Position numbers and translations under genes: made by a program. A stretch of 27,196 nucleotides of DNA from JACQXM01 sp964569425 (GTDB lineage: Bacteria > Planctomycetota > Phycisphaerae > UBA1845). This document shows positions 1-7,924 of this stretch, piece after piece. Location: the NCBI GenBank assembly GCA_964569425.1, contig CAZMVD010000049.1, positions 1 through 27,196 on the forward strand. The letters run 5' to 3'. Position 1 is the stretch's first letter. Every line of letters starts with the position of its first letter. The notes under the pieces are model-generated. The model was given only the letters and a program-made list of their open reading frames with translations. It ran no database searches and was not told where the DNA came from.

Positions 1-198
1 AACCCCATGAAGGTGGGCCTGTATACGCCGGGCATGCACTTGCCGGTGCTGTCGACCGCCGCACTGTCGGAGCGCCGCCCGGACTACGTGGTGATTCTCG
101 CCTGGAACTTTGCCGAAGAAATCATGCGGCAACAGCAGCGCTATCGGGACGGCGGGGGGCGGTTCATTATTCCCGTTCCCCGGCCGGAAATCGTGTGA
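1..198 (+). CDS. Sugar C-methyltransferase, C-terminal end (partial)
   Basis: Only the last 65 codons are in the window; the reading frame is open from base 1, so the ATG at base 7 is not a real start. The residues resemble the C-terminal end of the SAM-dependent C-methyltransferase family acting on NDP-hexoses (the domain that follows the SAM-binding fold): a 'GLYTPG..LPV' stretch, then 'VILAWNFAEEI', then 'YRDGGGRFIIPVP' and the stop. Members typically add a branching methyl group to C3 of a deoxysugar nucleotide. The gene lies 17 bp upstream of the rfbF start, so it is probably cotranscribed with the CDP-glucose genes and acts on a CDP-4-keto-6-deoxyhexose. The substrate is inferred from neighbours only. 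The catalytic domain lies outside the window and cannot be checked. Confidence 0.75.
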   Translation, partial: NPMKVGLYTPGMHLPVLSTAALSERRPDYVVILAWNFAEEIMRQQQRYRDGGGRFIIPVPRPEIV

Positions 199-215
199 GC
201 GAAGCGGAGGACTCC

Positions 216-986
216 ATGAAGGTCGTCATCCTCGCCGGTGGCAAGGGCACGCGCCTATCCGAGGAAACCGCCGCGCGCCCCAAGCCCATGGTCGAGATCG
301 GCGGCAAACCCATCCTCTGGCACCTGATGCACCTGTACGCCGCGCACGGCCACAAGGACTTTCTCATCGCCTGCGGCTACAAAGGCGATCTGATCAAGGA
401 ATACTTTCACAACTTCTCGCTGCATCAGAGCGACTTCATCATCGATCTGGCGACCGACCGGCGCGAGGTCGTCAACGCCGGGGGGCTTGATTGGCGCATC
501 GGCGTCATCGACACCGGGCAGGAGACCATGACCGGCGGGCGCATTCTGCGGTTGCGGCAATGGCTTTCGGGCGGCGCGTTCATGGCCACCTATGGGGACG
601 GGCTGGGCGATGTCGATATCAGCGCGCTGGTGGCGTTTCATCGGGCGCACGGCAAACTGGCCACGGTGACCGCGGTGCACCCCCCGGCGCGCTTTGGGGG
701 GCTGGTACTTGCCGGAACCAAGGTGCGGCGTTTTTCGGAGAAGCCGCAGACCGAAGCGGACTGGATCAATGGTGGGTTCTTCGTTTTTGAACCGAAGGTG
801 CTTGAGTATCTCAAGGACGACTCGACCATCCTGGAGCGTGACCCACTGGAACGGCTGGCCGAGGACGGGCAACTCATGGCCTATTGCCATGACGGATTCT
901 GGCAGCCGATGGACACCTTGAGAGAGAAGCAGTTGCTCGAACAGCTCTGGGCTGAGGGGCAGGCGCCCTGGAAGGTGTGGAAATGA
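216..986 (+). CDS. rfbF: Glucose-1-phosphate cytidylyltransferase
   Basis: The enzyme makes CDP-glucose from CTP and glucose-1-phosphate, the first step of CDP-deoxyhexose synthesis. The 256-residue length is usual for RfbF. The nucleotidyltransferase signature GGKGTRL is at residues 8-14 and RPKPM at 21-25. The metal-binding Asp is in YGDGLGDVD near residue 128, 'FSEKP' is near 173-177 and 'WQPMDT' near 229-234. The ATG at 216 is chosen because it gives the canonical MKVVILAGG start and has a GCGGAGG ribosome-binding site at 204-210. An in-frame GTG at 195 overlaps the previous stop but would add seven unmatched residues. The 3' end overlaps the next gene by an ATGA, which points to translational coupling. 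Confidence 0.93.
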   Translation: MKVVILAGGKGTRLSEETAARPKPMVEIGGKPILWHLMHLYAAHGHKDFLIACGYKGDLIKEYFHNFSLHQSDFIIDLATDRREVVNAGGLDWRIGVIDTGQETMTGGRILRLRQWLSGGAFMATYGDGLGDVDISALVAFHRAHGKLATVTAVHPPARFGGLVLAGTKVRRFSEKPQTEADWINGGFFVFEPKVLEYLKDDSTILERDPLERLAEDGQLMAYCHDGFWQPMDTLREKQLLEQLWAEGQAPWKVWK

Positions 987-1966
987 GTTTCTGGAAGGAC
1001 CAACACGTACTGGTCACCGGCGCCACCGGCCTGCTGGGCGGATGGATGGTGGAAGAACTGCTCCGCCGCGGCGCCGACGTCACCTGCCTGGTCCGCGATT
1101 GGGTGCCGCGCAGCCGCCTGCTCGAAGAAGGCCTGCTGCAGAAAGTCAATGTGGTCCGCGGCGAACTGGAGGATGCCGAAGCGGTGCTCCGCGCCGTGAA
1201 CGAATACGAAATCGAAACCGTATTCCACCTGGGCGCCCAGACCATCGTGGGTACCGCCTCGCGTTCACCGCGCTCCACGTTTGAGGGCAACATTCGTGGC
1301 ACGTGGAATCTGCTGGAAGCCTGCCGGCTGTGCCCGAAGCTGATCCGTCGCGTACTCATCGCCTCCAGCGACAAGGCCTATGGCGAGCATGAACATCTGC
1401 CCTATACGGAAGACGCCCCGCTGCGCGGCCGATTTCCCTACGATGCCAGCAAAGCGTGCGCCGATCTGATCGCCATGAGCTATTTCCACACCTACGGCAC
1501 GCCGGTGGCCATCACGCGCTGCGGCAATCTGTTCGGCGGCGGCGATCTCAACTTCAATCGACTGGTTCCCGGAACGATTCGATCGGCGCTGCGCCACGAG
1601 CCGCCCATCATCCGCAGCGACGGCACCTTCGTTCGCGATTATTTCTATGTGAAGGACGCGGTCCATGCGTACCTCGCGCTGGCGGAAAGGCTGCCGGACG
1701 ATCGCCTCGTCGGGCAGGCCTACAACTTCGGCACCGAAACGCCGGTCAGCGTGTTGGAGCTGGTGCGGCTGATTCTCAAACTGGCCGACCGGGAGGCGCT
1801 GCAGCCACGGATTCTCAACGAGGCGTCCCACGAGATTCCCCGCCAGTTTCTCGATTGCGCCAAGGCGCGCCGTGCCCTCGATTGGCGCCCCGCCCATGCC
1901 CCCGAGGACGCCCTGCGCGAGACCATCGCCTGGTACGACGCCTGGCTGAAGAGTGGAGGGCGCTGA
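983..1966 (+). CDS. rfbG: CDP-glucose 4,6-dehydratase-like NAD-dependent SDR
   Basis: An extended short-chain dehydrogenase/reductase of 327 residues. The NAD-binding GATGLLG is at residues 13-19. The SSDKAYG stretch at 128-134 matches the S/T-Asp-Lys active-site segment of sugar-nucleotide 4,6-dehydratases, and the YxxxK pair is Y153/K157. The start at 983 lies inside the rfbF stop (ATGA), giving MSFWKDQHVLVTG. An in-frame GTG two codons earlier is less likely. Coupling to rfbF makes CDP-glucose the probable substrate and CDP-4-keto-6-deoxyglucose the product. The protein is slightly shorter than typical RfbG, and the sequence alone does not exclude a related epimerase/dehydratase, so the exact substrate is inferred. 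Confidence 0.8.
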   Translation: MSFWKDQHVLVTGATGLLGGWMVEELLRRGADVTCLVRDWVPRSRLLEEGLLQKVNVVRGELEDAEAVLRAVNEYEIETVFHLGAQTIVGTASRSPRSTFEGNIRGTWNLLEACRLCPKLIRRVLIASSDKAYGEHEHLPYTEDAPLRGRFPYDASKACADLIAMSYFHTYGTPVAITRCGNLFGGGDLNFNRLVPGTIRSALRHEPPIIRSDGTFVRDYFYVKDAVHAYLALAERLPDDRLVGQAYNFGTETPVSVLELVRLILKLADREALQPRILNEASHEIPRQFLDCAKARRALDWRPAHAPEDALRETIAWYDAWLKSGGR

Positions 1967-1971
1967 CGCCC

Positions 1972-3501
1972 ATGCGACTGCTCAAAGTTCTGTTCATCGT
2001 GCTGATCGTCCTCTCCCTGGTCACCCTGGGCGAGGTGATCTACTGCATGGCGGTGCGCACCGCGTATCCCTTTGAGCTGACCAAAATGGAAGGGGTGATC
2101 GTCGACCATGCGCGTCGCGTCGCGGCGGACAAGCCCGTCTTTGCGCCGCCCTCGGCCGAATTCGTTCCCCTGCTCTATTTCCCGCTGTCCTATTACCCCG
2201 CCGGCTGGCTGATCCGTGCCGGGCTGGACGGCTTTCTCGCGTCGCGACTGGTCTCGATCGCCAGTGTCGTTCTTGCGGCACTGGTAGGCATGTGGCTGGT
2301 GACCCGCGCCACGCGGCACCGCGGGCTGGCGCTGCTGGTGCCGGTGTTGCTCGCCGCCACCTACTTCGACACCCGCTGTTTTTATGACCAGGCCCGATCC
2401 GACAGCCTCATGAGCTTGTTCTACCTTTTGGCCGTCGCGGCGCTGACCGTAACCCATACCGTGGTGGTGGTTCCGCTCTTTGTGATTTTCGCGCTGCTTG
2501 CTTTCCTGACCAAACAGTCGGCCGCGGTCTTGCTGCTGGCTCTGATCGGCGGGGTGTTCTTTGTTCGTCGCGCTGCGGCCATCATCTCGCTCGGCGTTCT
2601 GATTCCTGCCGCCGCGGCACTGGTGTATTGGATCAACGGTCTGACCGATGGTTGGCTCTATACTTACTGTTTCCACGCGCCGGCGTTTCATGGGCTGGGG
2701 CACCGCACGCTGGTGGACGCCGTGGCCACCGATTTTCTGGGGGCGTTCATTTTCCCTACCGCGGCCGCGCTGATCGGCGCCGTGTTTGTTACTTTTTCGC
2801 CGTGGGGATGGCGCACCCCCGGGTGGGACACGTACAAGACTTCCTGGCGCGTGCTGCTCATCGGCACGCTGGCGGCCGGCTGTTTCGCGGCGGTATCCGT
2901 TTGGCAGCAGGAGGCGGTGAAGAATGTTTACGTCGTGTTCGCCGTCATGACTGCGGTGCTAACTCCGGTAGCGGTGGGGCGGGCGGTGGAGTGGTTGCGC
3001 ACCACACCCCACGAACCGGCCGCCTGGCCCGCGGCGCTGATGATCCTCATTCTACTGGTAGCCCGTGGTGTGCGCGACCCCAAACCATACCTGCCGACCA
3101 GGGAAGACGCCGCCGTCTGGCAGGAATTCCGACAAACGCTATTGGCCTACGGGCCGCCTGAGCGCTTGTGGGTGACGCTGCACGGCGCCGCATTCGGTGC
3201 AGGTCCGTCCGACCCCATGCGGCCCCATCTCGGCGCCCTGTACGACTATGTGGGCGGCTACTTCGGCGATATGACCGGCCATGAAGTTCCCGAAGAGCTG
3301 ACTCAGCACATTCGCGACCGGTACTTCCATGCCATCTTCGTAGCGGATTGGGACTTCCGGGCCAAGAAGCTCGTCGGCGACCACTACCAGGTCGATGACG
3401 GTGCGCCAACGTTCCGGTTGCCGGCCTTTTACGGGGTTCCGCCGGGCCAGGGGTCCATCTGGGTGCCCCGCTCCGACGGTCCGGCGGAAACCGCGCCATG
3501 A
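1972..3501 (+). CDS. Polytopic membrane glycosyltransferase, GT-C type
   Basis: A 509-residue integral membrane protein with about ten hydrophobic segments. The first is at residues 3-24, others are spread to about residue 370, and a soluble C-terminal tail of about 130 residues follows. The first outer loop carries acidic residues (ELTKMEG) followed by a 'FVPLLYFPLSYYP' segment, the layout of GT-C enzymes such as the GT39/PMT-like families that use lipid-linked sugar donors. The start ATG lies 5 bp after the rfbG stop with a GAGTGGAGGG site at 1951-1960. An open frame extends far upstream but overlaps rfbG completely, so it is not used. Context suggests transfer of the CDP-derived sugar, or another sugar, onto a surface glycan. 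Donor and acceptor are unknown. Confidence 0.7.
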   Translation: MRLLKVLFIVLIVLSLVTLGEVIYCMAVRTAYPFELTKMEGVIVDHARRVAADKPVFAPPSAEFVPLLYFPLSYYPAGWLIRAGLDGFLASRLVSIASVVLAALVGMWLVTRATRHRGLALLVPVLLAATYFDTRCFYDQARSDSLMSLFYLLAVAALTVTHTVVVVPLFVIFALLAFLTKQSAAVLLLALIGGVFFVRRAAAIISLGVLIPAAAALVYWINGLTDGWLYTYCFHAPAFHGLGHRTLVDAVATDFLGAFIFPTAAALIGAVFVTFSPWGWRTPGWDTYKTSWRVLLIGTLAAGCFAAVSVWQQEAVKNVYVVFAVMTAVLTPVAVGRAVEWLRTTPHEPAAWPAALMILILLVARGVRDPKPYLPTREDAAVWQEFRQTLLAYGPPERLWVTLHGAAFGAGPSDPMRPHLGALYDYVGGYFGDMTGHEVPEELTQHIRDRYFHAIFVADWDFRAKKLVGDHYQVDDGAPTFRLPAFYGVPPGQGSIWVPRSDGPAETAP

Positions 3502-4799
3502 CCGTTGCGCAGCCGCCCGCTTTCCCCTGGTGGCTTCGGTTGCTGGGCGTGGTCTGTGTGCTGTTGGGCCTGCCCGCGGTGCTGGCGGGGTTGCTGCTCC
3601 TGCCGCCGATCCTGGAGCGGTTTATCCTGGTCGATGGCACCATCGAGACGCTGCGCACCCGACTGTTCTTCTACGCCGCTACGGTTACGCTGATTCTGCT
3701 GGCCGGGATTCTGTTCGCCGCCGCGCGGCGCCTTCTTGGTCGCACGCCCGCGTTCGATCCGCGGCGACTCGCGTTCTCGCTGGTCGCCGGTGCGTTTTCG
3801 GTTGCGATTCTGCTTGCCGCCGGCGAAATCGCCGTTCGAGCGACCATTCCGCCGGAGAAGTATCTGATCGGCGACACATTCTGGCAGTACCGCTGGGCGG
3901 CGGGCGATCGCGCCGGCGATTACGAAGCCCGTCACGTGCTCCGCGCCGCGGTGGATCAGTTCGACCCGCAGCTCGGCTGGGTTCCTGCGCCGGGTTTTCG
4001 CTCGGAGGGGTTAAACATAAACAGCGCCGGCCTGCGCGGCCTGCGCGAGTATGAACTCACCAAGCCGGCGGGCGTGCGGCGGATTCTGGTCATTGGCGAC
4101 TCGTTCACTTTCGGCGAGGACGTGCGCGACGAGGAAGTCTATCCCGCGCGCCTGGAAGAGCACCTGAGCGGCGTGGAAGTGCGCAACCTCGGCGTTCGCG
4201 GTTACGGAACCGATCAGCAGTACCTGCGCCTCCAACGAATGGGATTCGATGACCAGCCCGACCTGGTGATTCTCGGGGTCTATACGCTGAACATCGAGCG
4301 CAATCTGCTGTCTTTCCGCGATTACGCCAAGCCCGTGTTCCGGTTCCGCGAAGGGAAGCTGCAGTGCGAAAACGTCCCCATTCCCCACCCCAGCGAAGCG
4401 GGCGAACGATTCGTACCGCGAATGCCGCTCTGCCGCCTGTTCGCTGTCGTACGCAAGGGACTGGACGATTTTCTCAGCCGTACCTGGCTGGATCCCCAAT
4501 GGTCCATCAGCGCCCACATCCTGGACGCGCTCCGCCGCGAGGTCGAAGCGCACGGTGCGCGCCTGCTGGTTGTGCACATCCCCGCCAACCGCGGCATCCG
4601 CGATACGGCCGTCTTTCTAAAAGACTGGACATCGAGAAACCACGTGCCCTATCTCGATCTGTACGACGCCTTTGACGACCTGACCGCGGAGGACCGCGCC
4701 CGCTTGTATGCCGGACACTGGACGCCGTTCGGCCACGAAGTCGCAGCAAAAGCAATTCGTCAGAAGATCCTGGCCGACCGCCTGCTTCCGGAAGATTGA
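3498..4799 (+). CDS. Membrane-anchored SGNH/GDSL-family hydrolase
   Basis: A 433-residue protein with three hydrophobic N-terminal segments (about 14-36, 56-76 and 91-110) and then a periplasmic SGNH domain. Block I is GDSFTFG with the nucleophile Ser202, block II is NLGVRGYG near 230-237, and Asn265 could be the block III Asn. The C-terminal block reads AGHWTPFGH (405-413): the His is present, but the Asp normally two residues before it is Ala405. Family members deacetylate or acetylate glycans, or cleave esters. The gene overlaps the upstream glycosyltransferase stop by ATGA, so it probably modifies the same glycan. The missing Asp may mean altered catalysis; many SGNH enzymes keep activity with a Ser-His dyad. 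Confidence 0.78.
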   Translation: MTVAQPPAFPWWLRLLGVVCVLLGLPAVLAGLLLLPPILERFILVDGTIETLRTRLFFYAATVTLILLAGILFAAARRLLGRTPAFDPRRLAFSLVAGAFSVAILLAAGEIAVRATIPPEKYLIGDTFWQYRWAAGDRAGDYEARHVLRAAVDQFDPQLGWVPAPGFRSEGLNINSAGLRGLREYELTKPAGVRRILVIGDSFTFGEDVRDEEVYPARLEEHLSGVEVRNLGVRGYGTDQQYLRLQRMGFDDQPDLVILGVYTLNIERNLLSFRDYAKPVFRFREGKLQCENVPIPHPSEAGERFVPRMPLCRLFAVVRKGLDDFLSRTWLDPQWSISAHILDALRREVEAHGARLLVVHIPANRGIRDTAVFLKDWTSRNHVPYLDLYDAFDDLTAEDRARLYAGHWTPFGHEVAAKAIRQKILADRLLPED

Positions 4800-4826
4800 C
4801 TTCCGGCGCCGCCGCCCGCGCAGGAA

Positions 4827-4856
4827 AAAGGGACCGGCGACATGGCCGATCCCTTT
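4827..4856 (-). terminator. Intrinsic terminator between convergent genes
   Basis: Two 12-base arms (4827-4838 and 4845-4856) pair with a single mismatch around a 6-base loop. Read on the minus strand, the arm ends in a run of five T, as expected of a Rho-independent terminator for the DUF1579-like gene at 4902-5471. It lies 28 bp after the stop of the plus-strand SGNH gene. On the plus strand the hairpin ends in CCCTTT with only three T, so it may also slow that transcript. Confidence 0.75.
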
Positions 4857-4901
4857 GCTGACACACGCCCGGCGATGCCGGCGGTATGTTCTCCGAAAGA
4901 A

Positions 4902-5471
4902 CTACTTCACGCGCTTCATCGTCCCGGTCCAGGACATGGTCTTGATCAGGCCCATCATCGCGCTTTCCTGCCAGGTGCCTTCCATGGTGTCGTTGTCCAC
5001 GATGGTCATGCAGCCCTTGGCCCGAGCCTTGCCCCATGGAGAATAGGTTCTTGCCTTCAGGCAGAAGCAGTTGCACTTGTCGTCGTACTTGGCCTTGCCA
5101 TAGCCATAGCCGCCCATGTTGTCCACCCAATAGGTGCGATAGCATTTGCCCTTCGCGTCCCAGGACCAGACCTCGAAACCCTTCATCTCACCCAGCTCGC
5201 CCATGGACATGACGTGCTCGCTGACCAGGTACCAACCGTCTCCATCCCACCTGGTGACCGAGGAGCCTTTGGAAGTGAGTTCCTCTTCGATTCCCGCCAT
5301 CTTGCAGGTTCCGGTACCTTCCCACTTGCCCACCAGCATGTTAAGCCGGTCCAATTCCGCCGGTCGCTGCGGACGCATTTCCTTCATTTGCTCGATGGTC
5401 ATCTTGGGCATGCATCCGCCCAGCAGGATCAACGACGACATCGCCAGCAACGTCTTGTTTGCCGTTTTCAT
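4902..5471 (-). CDS. DUF1579-like lipoprotein
   Basis: A 189-residue protein with a lipoprotein signal: a short basic start, a hydrophobic core and the lipobox LLGGC ending at Cys20. It is therefore likely lipid-anchored outside the inner membrane. The mature part starts near 'LNMLVGKWEGTGTC' and contains 'GWYLVSEH', 'WSWDAKGKCYRTYWVDN' and 'GTMEGTWQES'-type strands. These resemble DUF1579 and related calycin-like beta-barrel families of unknown function. The ATG at 5471 is preceded by GGGAG at 8 bp spacing; a TTG one codon upstream is not preferred. There are no obvious partners: it converges with the sugar operon and stands alone. The role could be binding a small lipophilic ligand, but that is speculation. 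Confidence 0.72.
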   Translation of the reverse strand: MKTANKTLLAMSSLILLGGCMPKMTIEQMKEMRPQRPAELDRLNMLVGKWEGTGTCKMAGIEEELTSKGSSVTRWDGDGWYLVSEHVMSMGELGEMKGFEVWSWDAKGKCYRTYWVDNMGGYGYGKAKYDDKCNCFCLKARTYSPWGKARAKGCMTIVDNDTMEGTWQESAMMGLIKTMSWTGTMKRVK

Positions 5472-5938
5472 CAAATGGATCTCCCTTAGTTTCAGGCCCC
5501 GACCAATGAATTACCCGCGAGAGAACCGCGCCTCCCGCGCCGATTTTGAACAAGAGCCTAACGGCACCGCCCCTCACCCGCAAGCACGCCGAATCTGATG
5601 AAAAGACTTGGGTCGGGCCCAAAAACCCGAAAAGCCGATCTACTCGCTGTGATGCGATAGTGCCGACGGGGCCCGGCTTAACGGATAGGAAATCCGGAGT
5701 GTCTCGCCGGAGCGCCGTCCCGTCTGCGTCCGATGTGGAACCTGTCGGCGCAAAATACGCCGATGTCAGTTAAAGTGAAACTCTCGCTGATGCAGTGACC
5801 CAACAGGAGGCGCCCTCCGTAATTGGCGGTGGGAGGCCTGAATCCGATTCGCAGCCGGTGGCTTGCTCGCAATGTCGACTGTACGCCGAAATTGGCGCCA
5901 AACCAAGTGCGACCTGAACGCGACCGCGGATGGATGGG
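5472..5938. other. Intergenic stretch without a recognisable gene
   Basis: The 467 bp between the DUF1579-like gene and the small exported-peptide gene hold no open frame with a convincing start, signal peptide or family match. The part next to 5471 must contain the promoter of the lipoprotein gene, but no clear -35/-10 pair was recognised. A short palindrome centred near 5895 (TTGGCGCCAA) is too small to call a terminator. Confidence 0.5.
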
Positions 5939-6118
5939 TCACTCACCGTCGTCGGGGATGATAAGCTGGCTCAGAATCTGGGTAGTGGTCTCGGTAATGG
6001 CGCCAATCGCCCCGGCGGTCAAGGCGTCGCGTAAATCAGCGGCGCACGAGCTGGCCAGCACCGTCCCGCCTGAAAGGCACAGCAACGCACAAGCCATCGG
6101 CGTAGATTTTCGTTTCAT
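5939..6118 (-). CDS. Small exported peptide downstream of an OprB-type porin
   Basis: A 59-residue protein starting at an ATG with AAAGGG about 9 bp upstream. It has a basic start (MKRKS), a hydrophobic stretch 'ACALLCLSGGTVLASS' and a Cys after it (LASSC, residue 25) that could be a lipobox, or the Ala/Ser region could be a signal-peptidase I site. The rest is a Thr-rich amphipathic segment ('GAIGAITETTTQILSQLI') and an acidic end. It begins 17 bp after the porin stop, so the two are probably cotranscribed. I do not recognise a named family. An export-sized peptide fixed behind a porin suggests an accessory of the outer membrane, but this is inference. Confidence 0.62.
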   Translation of the reverse strand: MKRKSTPMACALLCLSGGTVLASSCAADLRDALTAGAIGAITETTTQILSQLIIPDDGE

Positions 6119-6135
6119 GGCAGCGGCCCTTTCCG

Positions 6136-7542
6136 TCAAAAGGTGACACCTACGCGCAGCCCAGCGACGAAAGCATCGCTGCCGTCGAATCCGCCGGGCC
6201 GCAGGATCCACTGAAAATCCGGAGAAACCGTCAGCCAGGGATACACCTGGACGCGGTAATAAGTTTCCAGCACCGTTTCCCGGTGCGGCGAGAGTCGCGC
6301 GAGTCGCAAATCGTCCGAGAGAATCCCCTGCGCGGCGCCGAAGCCCCACACGTCCTCATCACGCGTGGGAATCAGTCCCTGGTATTGAAAGCCGGCGCTC
6401 CAGAAATGCTCGATCACGTTGACCGCACCGCCCGCGTAGCTGTAACGAAAAAAAAGCCCCAGCCCCTGCGTATCCTCCGGGTCGCCGACGTTCTCGCGGT
6501 ACACCACCTGATCCAGGTTCACGTAGAACCCGCAGTCGCCGCGTTTGACCGGCACCGTGGTGCGCACTCCGCCGAGGTCGTTGAAGAATCGCGCCTTTGG
6601 TCGCGGGTCGTACCACGCGCCGAGGCGGTAATTCCCCGGCAACTCGCCGCGCGCCGTCTGCCAACGCGGCCGGAAACCGATTTCGAACATGCTGAAAACG
6701 TGATCCGGCCCGTGAAACGCCGTGCGAAAGCCGGTTTCGTTGAACTCCGCGTCGGCGTCGGCTACTCCCGCCTGCGCATAGAACCACTCTGCGGGTTCGA
6801 AGATCACGACGGCGCCCAGCGCTCCGAAGGCGAACGAAGGAAAGGGAATGTTGGGCGCGTTGTTCAGCCCGTAGTTCAGAAAGTCCTGCGTGGTGTCGTA
6901 CGCAAACTCGTTGGTGTCGAAGTAGCACGACATGCACACTTTGCCCATCAGCACCCGCAGCTTGCCCTCGAAGAGCGACTGTTCATAAATCAGTTCATGA
7001 ACGTCGATCGGACGATCGCCCACCTCCGCCCCGTTGACCCAGAACAAATCCCCCACCCACTCGCGCGAAGAGGGGCTCTCGCCCCAGGCGTTCGACCCCC
7101 AGATGTAAATCGAGCCGCCGGGGATCAGCTTCATGGTGTCCAGATCGAACGTCAATTCGAAATCGTTGACCCCGATGATCGTGTGCGCGTTGCGCGTCTT
7201 CAAGCCGCCGTGCGCCACGTGCTGATAGTACGTGGTCAGCGTCATGTCGAACGTGAAGCCGGCCTCCTCCAGTTGCGTGCGGACGCCGCCCCAGTCTCCG
7301 GTCAGACGCTCGCGCTCCCGCCAGCCCGGCGGTGCGTCGTCAGCGCCGGCTTCCGTGGTAGCGGTGCTCTCGTTGTCCGAGCCTCCGGGCGACGCTTCTT
7401 CGGGGACTGATTCGGGCGCGCCCTGCGGAGTGCTCTTTGGTTCGGCCGAATCCGGTGGATCCGCCGCGGCCGGCAGCGCGCACGCCATGCCGGTTGCCAG
7501 AAACACCACATACCACTTACTGAATCGTGCGAACCGGGCCAT
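6136..7542 (-). CDS. OprB-type carbohydrate-selective porin
   Basis: A 468-residue outer-membrane beta-barrel protein. The start at 7542 is preceded by GGGAAG at 7 bp and gives a signal peptide ending about residue 27 (LPAAA before DPP); the open frame 50 codons further upstream gives no signal peptide. A 45-residue Pro/Ser/Glu-rich linker follows, then the OprB signature 'RLTGDWGGVRTQLEEAGF'. Typical family strands come next ('DFLNYGLNNAPNIPFPSFAFGALG', 'YRVQVYPWLTVSPDFQWI') and the protein ends 'GLRVGVTF', a C-terminal Phe as in BAM-inserted barrels. The family takes up glucose and other sugars by facilitated diffusion. The acidic linker before the barrel is longer than usual, and a 'CMSC' pair lies near residue 210. 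Substrate is unknown. Confidence 0.85.
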   Translation of the reverse strand: MARFARFSKWYVVFLATGMACALPAAADPPDSAEPKSTPQGAPESVPEEASPGGSDNESTATTEAGADDAPPGWRERERLTGDWGGVRTQLEEAGFTFDMTLTTYYQHVAHGGLKTRNAHTIIGVNDFELTFDLDTMKLIPGGSIYIWGSNAWGESPSSREWVGDLFWVNGAEVGDRPIDVHELIYEQSLFEGKLRVLMGKVCMSCYFDTNEFAYDTTQDFLNYGLNNAPNIPFPSFAFGALGAVVIFEPAEWFYAQAGVADADAEFNETGFRTAFHGPDHVFSMFEIGFRPRWQTARGELPGNYRLGAWYDPRPKARFFNDLGGVRTTVPVKRGDCGFYVNLDQVVYRENVGDPEDTQGLGLFFRYSYAGGAVNVIEHFWSAGFQYQGLIPTRDEDVWGFGAAQGILSDDLRLARLSPHRETVLETYYRVQVYPWLTVSPDFQWILRPGGFDGSDAFVAGLRVGVTF

Positions 7543-7924
7543 CGAGCTTCCCACGAACGGAGCCACGGCGTCGTGCCGAACAGGTGCGCCTCGGCCCTTG
7601 CCTATCGGCGCGATCTTGGGGCGCTTTGAAGTAACGTCGGTTACGGGACTGCGATTGACGGGAGGCGCCGCTGCCGCCACAGCCGGGAGCACACTCGATC
7701 CGAGACATGGGGCACCCGCTTCGACGGTCGTCGTTGGGACTCGCAGGTGTTATGGGAACCGTATTTTTCCGCAATCTGTTGGGACGTTCGGCCGACAATT
7801 CCAATACCTTTTGCCTCGGAACTGAGGCGCCCGGCCCGCGAGTCGGGAACCGTCAGGGCGATTCGGTCAGGCGCATCCACGGCCGGCGTCGTTACACGTT
7901 GAAACCACGGGAGGCATGGCCGCC
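7543..7924. other. Divergent intergenic region, no gene seen
   Basis: The 382 bp separate the porin unit (minus strand) from the kinase/c-di-GMP unit (plus strand), so both promoters should lie here. I saw no -35/-10 pair good enough to name and no open frame with a convincing start. The GGGAGG at 7909-7914 is the kinase ribosome-binding site. Confidence 0.5.

Noticed and set aside
255..890. Long open frame on the minus strand opposite rfbF
   Set aside because: It is a shadow of a GC-rich gene: rfbF has clear motifs and a ribosome-binding site, while the opposite frame has neither.
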